A DNA stretch of 64,000 nt, taken from NCBI RefSeq assembly GCF_037975245.1, contig NC_092577.1, positions 30,373,898 through 30,437,897 on the forward strand. Direction: 5' to 3'. Below the pieces are notes generated by a model. That model ran no database searches. It worked only from the letters and a program-made list of their open reading frames with translations, and had not been told where the DNA came from. The stretch's first letter is position 1, and every line of letters starts with the position of its first letter. This stretch comes from Apostichopus japonicus (lineage: Eukaryota; Echinodermata; Holothuroidea; Aspidochirotida; Stichopodidae). The translations under genes were made by a program, and so were the position numbers. This document shows positions 24,041-36,000 of this stretch, piece after piece.

Positions 24041-27000
24041 GAAAAATTCTGTTAGTGTTGCGAAATCTGGCAAATACAGAACTTTATTAAGTTGCTTTTG
24101 GGCATCTTAGCCATGTTTTATTCTATAATGTGAGAATTTTACTCAAATCATTATCCTAGCATGTATTCGTCAAATCTATATTTCCTTCTTTCAACACGTT
24201 TCGTACCGTGATTAAACATCGCACCTCTCGTTGACGTGGCATCGTATAGATATCTGACGACCTTTCCTTGACCTCAACGACGAACAAAATATATTCTTGT
24301 GTGTGACCATTACAGGTCAGTGTCTTTGAATTCCACTTGTCTCATTCTCAATTTTAAATTCGAGTCAAACAGGATAAATCTTTACGTTTACAAGTCAAGC
24401 TTATAAAGACGAGAGTGTCATCTCGTCCACTTTCGATAATACTGGTTTTACTGAGCCGAGGACGTTCGTCCTCGAATCTCGTCGGTTAATTTCCCCATCT
24501 GATGTGACGTCAAACTGAGAATGACTTTCATCGCCGACAGGAGAGAAATCTCCGTTTGTCTTTGACTTACGTATTTTACCACAACCCTGTCAGACTCTTG
24601 TTCCCAATTTCTCCACGAGCTGGAAGCAGCCGAGCTTGTCAAATGCATCAACTTAATGACAAGGCCCTGGATCAATAAAAACCACAGAAAGGAGGTAAAA
24701 GTAGAAAAAAAAAACCAAAAAATTGACTTTGCCAGATTGGTCAAATCCAGAATAAGTCCTCAAAAAAATAAGATTACGGTTTTGCTTTTAACCGACGGCT
24801 GTTTGTATATTCTACAGATGTGCTTTTGTACTGACTCTTGTAAATGTTAACAGGGTTTTTTGGTGAATCTCTGCCCTAAAAAAAAGAAGAAAAAGAAAAC
24901 CGTCCCTCATATCAAAATAGATTAAAGTTTCTCAGCATCATCGATGGAACTACTGCTAAATAAATTTTAAAATTCTTTGCCCAATCCTTTGCAATAGTTT
25001 GGATTTCTACAACAATTTCATGTGCAGATAGCACTGGGTCTTCCAAAAGAATTTGTTTGTGGGAAAGAGAAGGAATAAACAACAAAATATATTTATATTC
25101 ATGGAGCAGAAAAAATTATTGTAAGTGGGCACTTAAATCTAGGGAGAAACTTTGACCGTGGCATACACTGGGGTCAAGTTTTGAAGACAACTGTTTAAGT
25201 TCCTTAATCTGTTTTTGGGGGGTGGGGGTGGGGGGTGGGGAATCTGACTATTAACACTATCAATTTGTGAAAGGTAAGTTTCGTGAACATTTGCAAAACG
25301 TGCTCCAGTACTAGACAGTAGAAAGAGTTTGACTCTAGCAAATCAAAAAGTCAATCCATCGATCAATATCAATCGATCAATCAATCAATGGACTAATGAC
25401 CCAAACATGAAATCAACCATGGTCAAAGATAATCATGAACATCGCTAAACATATTTCTGAAATGTGTCTCCAGCTCTAGAAAATCAATCATTTGATTCCA
25501 ACTATCCAACCATCAGACAATCAATCGATCAATCAATCAGTTTATATGTTTGATCAAGCTATTTCACCTCAGACCAACTTATTGATATTAAATTGGGGAT
25601 TTATCCCACTAATGTCACTCTGAACAATAATAAAACTGCAACAGAACAAACAGCGCTTACTTTCACAACCCAACAACTGTAATACATAACAACTTGCTTT
25701 ACATTAGCATACTACTTTCATAAACACAATTTCTAAGTTCGTACAAGAGAATTCGTCTACTAATAAATGCTTCAATTTGAAAGACAAAACGCATGCCCAT
25801 TTTATAACTGTGTCCAACATTCCCATCCAAAAAACTCTCTTTATTCTTCAACCAGCATCTAGCAAACGCGAAAAAAACTACGTCAATTAAGAAATAGCTT
25901 TGAGATGTTTCCATTCAAATTAAATTACTTTCAATTTCGTCAAAAGCAAGCAAAAACCGTGACCAATAAAAAAACATGTAACCGAGACATCAGAAGTAAA
26001 AGAAAGAAAGGGAGAGAAAAAATCAACTCTCTTTTCATGTTTGGACCAATAATTTTATTCCAGAACAAAGAGCGCTGTCAAGGATGGAGTTTTGAGAAGC
26101 AAGCACTCCGAGACAGCCTTAATGATCTATTTTTATTTCTATTTTTATTAAGTTTGGCAGAGCCTTGGTTGTCTTCATTTAACCATACAATAATAAAAAC
26201 TTACTTTCTCCTGAAAAGTTGTATCACAGAAAGGTTGATTCTATGTTTTATAAGTTTTTAATTTACTTCAAGAAAAACAAGATACCAAAAAATCAAGAAC
26301 AGAAAAAAAAAAAAAAAGGGCACGTACAACTTTTGGAAATTCCTTTGAGTAAAAATATTAACTTTATTCCTGCAGAATGTTTTCTTTGCGTAACTGGAGA
26401 GGCAATAGGTCTCGCTCTAATTTGCTTAGCCTTTTCCAATTTGAGGTCGAGCTAATCAAATAAAACTTCTCATTTTTCAAAACTTTTCAAGTGTGATTAG
26501 TCGGCGCTGCTGAGTTGAACGAACAAATTTTGTCCAAAAAAGAGACTTTGAGAAATCTTTGTGAAATGTAAAATGACCGTACAGAAACCGAGAAATGAGA
26601 CATGTTTTTGTCCTTTTGTGTTTGAGAGGTAATTATAAATCTGAGTGTCATATGTACTGGCGTAGATCAAGGTTGGGGTTGGGGGTAATATACACCCACC
26701 CCTTCCCCCACCCCCTCCCCCTTTGTGAACCTCACACAAAAATCAAAAGTAGCTAAAAGCAAAACCTTGCAGCATTTTAGACCTAATTAATTATAGAACT
26801 AATTTATAGACTAAATATGCCTCACAATGCACCATCTGCCATCTACAATTTTTGTATTTTTTCTAAGGGATGATGTTACCAAACCTCCTACTGTACATGG
26901 GAGTCAACTTAAAAACCTCACGCCCACTGCTCCCCCTCCCCCATTCCCCCTCCTTTTTAAAATCCTTCAGCCACCCCTGATTTATGTATACAAAATTGCT

Positions 27001-28804
27001 TCATGCAACGGATTTGTTTATCAAATGCTTGTAAAGATTTCCAACTATGAAATTGGAGAGTGCGATATAAAACGGTACGACGAGAGCAAGTATTTGCTGA
27101 AAACAAACTAAAGGTCTTATAACAGGGAATATTAATATAAATATTAATACAGGTCGATGCACTGGACGTAAAGAGGTGATTTTTATCATAGGGCCCCATA
27201 TGTGACAGTCAGAAAGGTGAGAGTTGCATAGAGTAAACATGTAACAAATTTAAACTTAATAAATATAATATTGAAATTAATGGATGACTTGAGGCACAAA
27301 ATTTAATATTGAGATGTTTGTTGACAACTGACAACCACGTCTTACAGTCCAGGTATGTGTTTCATAGACCACTTTTATTATTTGTGAGGAATGACCCTTT
27401 AAAAAGCTGCAGTTCATTAACTAAAGTGACTGAACTGTACAGTCTAATACACACACCTTTAGATCAGTTCCTCAAATGCAACACAAAAACTCAATGGTGA
27501 AAACATAAAGACTTCACCACTGCCTCAAATGACATGTTTAATACAAAAAATGCATTTCAAAATCTTCAAGAACAAACGGTGTCGTAAAGCCATCACAAGG
27601 ATGCTTTGTCGTTTGTATGAAGTTATAAAAACAATCATATCTGGTTAAGTTTTTAAATTTATAAAACAATTAATTACTCTTTTTTTAAAACTTTTAAAGC
27701 CTACACCGATGAGCCAAACTCATCATCAACTAAATAGCCTTAAAGGAGCTTACCAGAGTATCCTGAATAGCTACAGAAACACAACGAAAAACACTCACAT
27801 TTTCCTTCCTTCTTGGACTATGACATATCAAGACCCATTAAGCTTCTGACTAAAAAAAGCCATCAAAATGGTTTCTTGCCTTTGTCGGGAATAATGACTG
27901 TAAATATTATTATTCGTTAAGGTAAACATTCCTCTTGATTCTTCCCCTTCGCCTTCCACGGAAACCCCCTACTTTTTTTGCTGCCAGCGTTTTAAAAACT
28001 TTCAGCCACATAGCCTGATGTTATCATCTCTCTCTCGACATTGCCGAAAGAAACCTATATGCTCCATGATAGATTCGTTCGGCAGAAAAATAATTCCCTC
28101 AAGAATAAATTTGAATCATACCAGAGATCTCACTATAAGTAAAGAACTGCTTTATATCAATGTTAGGTCTGCCACATTTTCACAAAACCACAAAGGATGG
28201 GGATCAGACTGATTAATACAGAAACCTCTTCCGAGGGAATTTATGCGAGATACATGCTGAGATACAGATGATTTACACTGCAAGGATAATGTTCATATAT
28301 TTTTTTTCCCCGGCTTAAAACTTTGGATGTCTGCTTTGGCCTCCCATAACAAAAGTACTTCACTAATTTGATAGTGGTAGAAGCTAGACAGATGGAGAAT
28401 GTTACACGATGACAAATACATACCAATGTTCTGTCAGAATTGTAGCAGGGTAGGCTACATTTTGTAAAAATAATCATCCAACATTTCAACTTGAAAATAG
28501 GCCTACAGCTACACAAATATTTGCTGCCCCCCCCCTTCTTTTTGGTACAGGATGCAACATATTGGAAAGGATTCAGACAGTCATAAAGACCATCATATTT
28601 CTTCTTTTTCTCTGTCCATTTTTTTTCTTTCATTACTTTTTTGGTTCATCTTTGTTCGAGACGGAAGACAAGAAAGCATGACCTGATTGGTGGAAAAGCA
28701 ATAGTCGTGATATTTTCATAGACCATTTTATGTAACAGATAAGATTCAATGATATGTAAGGTACTGGCTAGGAAATTGGCTGCACAGGGAATGCCACCAA
28801 CGAA
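24041..28804. other. No recognisable gene
   Basis: A G-rich run with G-quadruplex potential is at 25217-25240, CAAT/GATC tetranucleotide patches at about 25350-25540, and a TTAAAGGAGC-containing repeat end at 27715-27760. 26650-26980 resembles a degraded hAT-type element (minus-strand end CAGGGGTGGCTGAAGG), but I could not match target duplications. Confidence 0.45.
25217..25240 (+). other. Potential G-quadruplex
   Basis: Four G runs of four to six bases are separated by single T residues, the classic arrangement for a stable intramolecular quadruplex. Function is unknown. Confidence 0.5.
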
Positions 28805-28877
28805 GGGCTGGATAGCTCGGGTGATAGAGCACAGAGTTCGTAAGCTTGGCGTGACAGGTTCGAATCACATTCTACCC
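28805..28877 (+). repeat. tRNA-like sequence (Thr-like anticodon), probably pseudogene or SINE head
   Basis: The D stem GCTC/GAGC is perfect. Box A lies in TAGCTCGGGTGATAG and box B is GGTTCGAATCA. The anticodon loop TTCGTAA would give CGT (Thr). The acceptor stem pairs only partly (GGGCTGG with TCTACCC), and an A-rich stretch follows directly, so a retroposed copy is more likely than a functional tRNA. Confidence 0.6.
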
Positions 28878-30519
28878 TCAAAAAAATAAGAAATTACATT
28901 CCTCTGTTCAAGCCTGTTTACAAATTTCATTTTCGATTATTTCATTTATCATTTAACTTATCGATACAAATATTTTTCCCCCAAAAAGACAAATGGGTAA
29001 ATGAAATACTTCATGTGGTAGAATTACAATGAGGGCAGTAGTCCAGATTGGAATTGACAGGGGGGGGGACTGTGTTAAAAAAAAAGGTTACTTGGTAATA
29101 TCACATAATAGAGATCGTCTTGACAGACCCAGCAACGTCTATTGCCTGGAACTGAAGTTCGGCACGAGTGATTACGTCCCTACGTAGTCTGGCTGCAATT
29201 TAAGCTGCAGCCCCCTCAACCTCCTATTTTAGCCACCATGCTTTGGAGGGGGTTCACTATTTTTGACAGTGCAGACACTCTAGAATCACAGCGTGATGTG
29301 ACACCATCACACGACGAAAACGGAAACACAGATATTGATCATTTCGAAGAGTAGCTTTACACTGGCGGCATGAACAAGTTGATTCATACCAGCAAACCAA
29401 GGAAGATGTCGCACCAGCATAAATGACACAAATGATGAAACCTATCATAGATCGACGAATGATACCAACGTCGACCAATGACAAGAAGTTGTTTAACTCT
29501 CCCGGGCATAACCAGGAATGACACATGCACCAAACGACGTTGCCACACAATCTTAATGTTTTTGAATGAATGAAGCAAAATCCTTTACATTTTGTTTTTA
29601 GCAGTTCTGGCGTTAAAGAAAGGAAGGATTAGTTCCAACAGGGTTCCAGGAACTGAAACACTCTTCTATCGGCTCGTAACACGATCATCTCTCCGATGTC
29701 GGTGCCGTTCCCGCTGATTAATGAGAGAGACACACTTTTGATCTTACTTCATTTTTAACATAATTTTTCCAACACATAGTCTCAAATGTCTATTCATAAA
29801 TGTAACCAAATCCTGCAGTTGTCTCTGATTTCTTGTAAAACTAGGTCAATGATCGAATTACTCCATAAGTACATGAATGGGTGACATATTTCCGATCGTC
29901 GTTGATGTCGTCACGTCTGTTAAGGGTGGTATTATGTTCTTCTTATATATATATATATATATACACACCAACGATTACTAACAGAGATCCGGTTACTTTC
30001 GACAAAGGACTTGTGATATGCCTCACTCGACATGACACCGTCACAATCGCACGGTTACGGTTGCCATGTGAGGTGTCTGGGTTTAAGGCTGGATCGAATC
30101 AGTTTGGTTCTCTCGTATAAAAGCCTTTTTTGTTAACAAGAATTTATACTTAAAGGGATACTCCAGCGACTGTAGTTGACTGCTGCGAAAATGCCCAAAA
30201 TTGTCTCGGTCTTTATGTTATGACCACACTCTCATAACATTTTGAAAATATGATATTTTATTAATTTTATGAATCTTTCCAAATTTGGTGACTCTGGCAT
30301 CTGGCAACTGGCAGCAGAGTCAATGATGTCATCATGATGTCAATTCAACTGAAACTTTTTCTGGTTCTTCTTTATAATAGTTTGACTCACGTACTCACTG
30401 AGGAAAATAAATATTTCTCCCGAGAAAAAGTTGCACTTTGATAACATTGTAAACACAGTGAACTTTGACTGCTAAGCAAACATTCCAAAATGTATCAAGG
30501 TTTCAAAGGATTATAAATC
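28878..30519. other. No recognisable gene
   Basis: A minus-strand frame at 29550-29257 is open for 97 codons but matches nothing I know. A TA tract is at 29944-29962. From 30150 the sequence begins TTAAAGGGATACTCC, which looks like the terminus of a TTAA-type element, but no partner end was found. Confidence 0.45.
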
Positions 30520-31260
30520 AACAACAAGATTATAATAAATCGTGCAGCTAGATTAGTCCTGGGGTGTGGGCTTCGGGATGTGCATGTTACAGATATTTTT
30601 GCTGAATTGAAGTGGCTAAATGTCCGTCAACGTGCATTATATTTCAGGAATATTCTAATGTATAGATGTGTCCACGGCCTGGCTCCAGATTACCTTACTG
30701 ATATTACTATTCTACTGAGAGATAGCCATTCGTACAGAACTAGATCTAGCTGCTCTAATAATGTTTTACTTGCTCCTGTTATTACTGCTGATATTACTAT
30801 TCTACTGAGAGATAGCTACTCGTACAGAACTAGATCTAGCTGCTCTAATAATGTTTTACTTGCTCCTGTTATTACTGCTGATATTACTATTCTACTGAGA
30901 GATAGCCATTCTTACAGAACTAGATGTAGCTGCTCTAATAATGTTTTACTTGCTCCTGTTAGATCTGGGAATGGTAAAAGGTCCTTTACATTTTCTGGAG
31001 TCAGGACGTGGAACAGTCTTCCCCCAAATTTGAAATGCTTGCCAAATGTTAATATTTTTAAACGCAATATGAAAACTTTTATATTTTGTTTAGATGTCTG
31101 ATATTTGTTTGTCTTTTTGCCGTCCATTTTGTGCTTTTGGATGTTTACCGTTTTTCTACTGCATAATATTGTATATGTATTTTGTATTGAGGGCTCCTCT
31201 GGAAAGCAGTGCTTCTGCACTGAGCAGGACTACCCTCATTAAAGATGACAATGATAAAAA
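30520..31260 (+). pseudogene. 3' end of a CR1/L2-like non-LTR retrotransposon with triplicated segment
   Basis: The frame from about 30527 to 31101 encodes the C-terminal region of a non-LTR reverse transcriptase: INRAARLVLG, then TDIFAELKWLNVRQRALYF, HGLAPDYL, and finally GKRSFTFSGVRTWNSLPPNL. A 30-residue segment (DITILLRDSHSYRTRSS...) occurs three times, encoded by a 90-bp tandem repeat starting at 30700, 30790 and 30880. The 3' UTR contains GAGGGCTCCTCTGGAAAGCA, a paired stem-like stretch and a terminal ATGATAAAAAA. The element is 5'-truncated, but the remaining frame is uninterrupted. Confidence 0.85.
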
Positions 31261-31713
31261 AATATATATAAAAAAAGTAGCCTAAGTAAAGCTTCCAAAG
31301 AGCATTTACCCAGATAACATCACAGACCCCCTACTGTGATCCCAACTTCTGGGATCAGTTAAAGGTTTAGCCAATCAAAATTAAGTTCCATACAATCAGC
31401 CTAATCTTAGAGTTAGGGACAAGATATTGATATGGGGTTCTCGACTAGCAGTGTGGAATATTTTTTTTCTCTCTTCAACACATTAAAGTTTCACATTGTT
31501 GTTTGTCACCAGAGAATTCCTTCAAGTCAAATATTCTCTTACAAAGTCAAAGTTTGTGTGGAATGGCATGACATCAATGCAGTGTTCAATCTCTGCTTAT
31601 TCCTTTGCAAGGATAACTTTAGGGGGAATTAGGGCAGACCAAAAATGGCCTATGCATATATGTTAGACTATGTAGTCCAGCCACTTTCAATGATGAGTTT
31701 CAACTGTATAAAA
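31261..31713. other. No recognisable gene
   Basis: The sequence between the retrotransposon tail and the hAT-like element has no exon or repeat I recognise. Confidence 0.5.
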
Positions 31714-32205
31714 CAGGGGTTCTCTAACTGGGGTGCATGAACCCCCAGGGGGTGCGATCATCCATCCCAGGGGGTTGGTGAGACGTTTCTGAAAGTCAAA
31801 ACTATAGAGTAACTTTTGTTGAACTAAAATCTGATATATCATATAATTTAGTAATGTAAAGTTGGTCGTCATGAAAAAAAAGCTGCAGGCACGCCTTGAC
31901 TTTGGCCCTCTCCAAGACAGCTCCGGGGATCGAACTCCGTGAAGGAAAAACAGGAGCATCTGTCTCATCGTGGGTGATGGGTGATCAATGCGTGGTACAA
32001 TTCGTGATCTAATCTTGAAGTTTCCAGATAAATATTTGTTCATCTCTTGTTTTTACTCATTACAATATTACACTATGAACTTGATCTTTTACGAAGCACT
32101 GTTATGCGTATTATAGTATAATAATGACTCAGAGTGTGTCTTGAAAAGTTGAGGGTTCGTGGACAACTCTGACATCCAGTTAGGGAAAAAGTTAGGGAAA
32201 CCCTG
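31714..32205. mobile_element. hAT-like non-autonomous element, 492 bp
   Basis: The left end CAGGGGTTCTCTAAC and the inverted right end CAGGGTTTCCCTAAC match at 13 of 15 positions. Flanking 8-mers GTATAAAA (31706-31713) and GTTTAAAA (32206-32213) match at 7 of 8, fitting the 8-bp duplication of hAT transposases. No transposase is present. Confidence 0.75.
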
Positions 32206-32963
32206 GTTTAAAAGTCCCCATATATAAAGTGAATACAGGGGGAGCCAAAAAATATAACCTGGGGCTGATGGCAATGTTTTTTAACACTGAAAACATATAA
32301 AACATATTTTAAACAAAATTAATATATTTAAAAAAAATTATTTTGGGCCTACAAAGGTCATCCTTTTGAAGCTGAAGTTTGCATTATTTTCCAAGTTTTG
32401 TGTCAATTTCTATTCAAGCCAGGTAGTGTTATAACTTGATTAACCCCATTCTTAGTCAGACATAATGATAATAATAATAATAATAATAGTAATAATCAGC
32501 AGTTTTTTTTACGACGCTTAAGCGGCCAATGTGGGAGAAACCCGCAAGGGCTTATGGATTACAACTGACACGTCTTCGGGTGGCTTCAAATTCAACATTT
32601 TTAACTCAAATTTGGAATCTTTTCAATTTTAGAAATTCATTTCACATGGGAAAACCATAGCAAACACATTTTTAATTATCTTAAAACTCAATTGAAAGAA
32701 GAAAGTTAAAAGCCATTTATAAAATGAAGGGAAAATCCCTGTCAAGACCCACTATCAGCCAATCTGTAAACGGTTGAAAATAAATTTATTGATGGATTTT
32801 GAACAGTAAAAACTAATTCTACATGCGAAAACAAATGTTCTATCTACTACATTTCAGAGTTCCCGACTGGGTTAGTTTGAATCTAAACGCTTCTCTCTTT
32901 TAATTGTAAGAATTAGGAGAGAATTAGCTTACCTGTGCCTTGAACAGCTGATGAGAAGGAAGC
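32206..32963. other. Crotonase gene 3' UTR and downstream flank
   Basis: This contains the probable 3' UTR and poly(A) signal of the minus-strand gene and an AAT trinucleotide run at about 32466-32495. A GC-richer patch (32510-32580) has no match I recognise. Confidence 0.45.
32785..32790 (-). other. Candidate poly(A) signal for the crotonase gene
   Basis: AATAAA on the minus strand lies about 175 bases after the stop codon. It is the first canonical hexamer I see there, in a strongly AT-rich stretch, so a chance match is possible. Confidence 0.45.
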
Positions 32964-33064
32964 TTATTTTGGTTTGAATTCTTCAAAAGAACCACTCTTG
33001 CCAACTTTATCAGCTGCGAATCTCTTTGCCCCAAAAACGGACTCACTGAAAATGACTGATTTGC
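32964..33064 (-). CDS. Crotonase gene exon 7 (C-terminus and stop)
   Basis: The exon starts after acceptor TCTTCAG, completes codon 272 (Gly) and encodes KSVIFSES then [19 protein letters not shown], ending FKPK with TAA at 32966-32964. The GA-x-RF ... G-x-F ending is typical of the bacterial-type crotonase subgroup with the [13 protein letters not shown] motif. A possible donor (CACAG|GTAAGC) lies about 30 bases past the stop, so the 3' UTR could be spliced. Confidence 0.9.
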
Positions 33065-36000
33065 CTGAAGATAGAGGGATGAGGAGAGGCACGGAAGTTT
33101 AAAGTTAAATTCAAAGTGAGGTTTTATTTTCACAAAAGGGTTTCGATAAATCAAAAAGAAAAGGGAAAAACATTATGGAGCTTGTTAATTTTGTTATTTT
33201 ATTTTTTGTTATTTGTTATTTTTATTCCAACCAATAATCATGATAGACCTAGCTATTGAATACTGTCCATAGTTACAGACTTTCTGTCTGTTCTCTATAC
33301 AGCAATATTGAGCACTGTGATTCACAATGTTAGGCTATACAGTTAGGCTAAGCACTTTCTAAAGAGGATTTATATGTTCTATAATTCATGAGCATGAGTT
33401 TTATACGAACAGAGTTACGGCACTAAAGAAAACTTAAAGGTATATCGTACATTGATAGCCAAAGTCGTCCAACAAATTGGATTAAATATGTGCCCAACAA
33501 AATACGATAGGCGCAATGTAAAATCAAACGAAATGAGTGGGTGGGAATAGTTATTTGGCTTTTCACATTTATACTCATAGATAGAATCCAAAATATACAA
33601 AACAACATTTCACTGAAGTGTATAGACTCTACCTAATTTACAGCTTTAGAGGAAATGACCTTTGACACTTACCAGAAGGTCACAACATTTTGAAACAGAA
33701 CCAACATGGTTGTGACATCATTTTCCCTTACTCCCATGTAAATCATATGAGTATTTGTGTGCTTAGGTGGAGTGTTGTTATGCATTTCTTGGGATATTTG
33801 CTATAAATACTAAAACCCTCTAGCATATTTCTTGAGTAACAAGTAAGAAGTTTATCCAAGGTCTACTTTTAGGAGTTACTGGGGTAACAAACGTTTGCAA
33901 AATTTGTTCTCTGTTAAACTCAGACAATCATTTGGCCACAGAACACAATTTTCGTGATTTTCGTAGTGAAATTTCAAAGTGGACTCAAAAAATATCAAGA
34001 ATGAAGGTCATGCAATCTTTACTCCTGGAGTTGTCATGTCTTAAAAGTTTTCAAACTTTGATACCCTGCTGACCTTTAAAGACCTTTGACATACACATGA
34101 AGCAAGAGGATACAGAGTTGTTCTTGGAAGGGAATTAAGACTACAAACAAAAAATGAAAAACATAAAATCCAGACAAATGACGAAATACTGAAGTGATTG
34201 ATTGATTGATTGATTAAACTGACCATTTTCGTGTTCATATTGCAGAGCTTCATCCAGAGAAGGGCTGCTGTATGTGGAGTGGTAGGCCGACCTTCGATCT
34301 GCTAGCATGCATTCTTGCGGAAATTCGGAAATCTGTTTGGCCAGCTCGATGGCGTACTCCAAGGCTACAAGGTAACAGAGAAAGAAGTCGTAAAAACACT
34401 TGAAGTACTTAAGTACACCTAACCACATCCAACCATGACTATTAAGCAAACTAACAAAGAGCAAACCATATGGTTTGCTTCCATTGACTCATTGCTAAGT
34501 TTTATAATTCTGCTAGTGATGCCATTTATGAAACTTTGTCAACCAGTGGACATGAGCACTGTAATAGCCGGAACAGGATGGTTCATTCATTACACAAACT
34601 TACTACTAACAGCGTGTACGGGTCGTGAATAAAAACGGGTAGAGTGCTTTTGTGGAGTGATCATTTAAAGGCAATGGAATTGTAATGAAAGGAATAATAG
34701 GTTCAAGTCCTAGCTGGAACATTCCATTGTATTCTTGGACAAAAGAAAAGTAATCTTAATTACTTTTCTCCACCATGGTATACGAATGTTGTGGGGGGGG
34801 AGGGGAGGCTTGTGAGGTACTCTTGTAAATATGGTTGTATGTGCTGGATTATGGGCTACGCTCCATGGGACATCCCTCACGGGAGGTATAAATGTGAAAG
34901 CACTGCAGTGTCCCTAGAGTATGTGGCTGTTTGCATTGTGCACACTTGGGTGGGTGGGACGGTGTCACTAGGTACCAAAGACCAGGGGCTAACTTGTTTT
35001 TAAGCTGTTTGAGAAGGCCTTGGCCTTGATACAAAACTGTAAAATAATTGTTCACAACTACGATCACCATCGCAACTAAGAAATGCTGTGTTGTTTATAT
35101 AATACATTTAAATCATTACCTTTATGAACGATACAATCGAGGAGAAATCGCAAAGAGATTTCCGACAGGTACGTGCTCCTAGTGGTTAGTTACCACCGTC
35201 CCTTTTAGTTTAATATTCCCAACATTATAGTTACAGGCCATATCATAATTGTTGTGAATTTTGTTCATTCATATGAAGGGTTTCCTTGGGGTTTTGTTTT
35301 GTCGTTAATGTTTATTCTCGTCCCCTTTGATAGTCCCATCCTCACCCTTTTTTTCTACGAACAACTTATTAAGCTTTCGACAAGGCTTCAACATGACACT
35401 CTGATAGAAGGAGGTCACGAAAGCCTTCTCTGAGGTTCTGCTCATCATATGACTATGTTCATGGTAAAAGTTACATGTATGCCCTCAACCATCCCCCCCC
35501 CCCTCCCATCCCATCCCATCATCTTCACAAATTAATAAACAGGTGTCAGAAAAATAAACAACTTAAGGATATGGTCGCCACAAAAAAAAACTCATCAGTG
35601 AGATCTGCTCTATCTCTTTGAAAAAGCTACCTTAAAAGAATTTAAACAACCTTTCCACCCATCCCCTACCCCCCATATCCCCCCACCCTCACCTATATCC
35701 AGTCTAGCAAGGCCCAAAGAAAATGAAACATTCCCAACCATTGTATCCTGCTCCACTCACTCTATCAACAACTGAAAACGGATCGACTGTTCTAGACTGC
35801 AAAAAAATGAAGGTCGGTTTTTCATACCGCAGCCAAAGTTCGGAGGACCTTTTATCATACAGTAATCTTTCCTTTCATTTGAAACACATAATACTGGATA
35901 TTCACCCTGACCGGGGGGAGGGAGGATGTTATGCATGACTGCCCGGAGAAATGGCATGGTAACTAGACCAAAAAATGACACACAAATCAGTTTTGCTTAG

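Noticed and set aside
26650-26980. Another hAT-like element
   Set aside because: The right end resembles CAGGGGTGGCTGAAGG, but the left end and flanking 8-mers do not match convincingly.
28805-28877. Functional tRNA-Thr gene
   Set aside because: Acceptor and anticodon stems have several mismatches and an A-rich stretch follows directly, so a pseudogene or SINE head fits better.
29158-29168. TTCGGCACGAG, resembling a cDNA-library adaptor
   Set aside because: Only 11 bases match and no vector or cDNA sequence adjoins it; chance is adequate.
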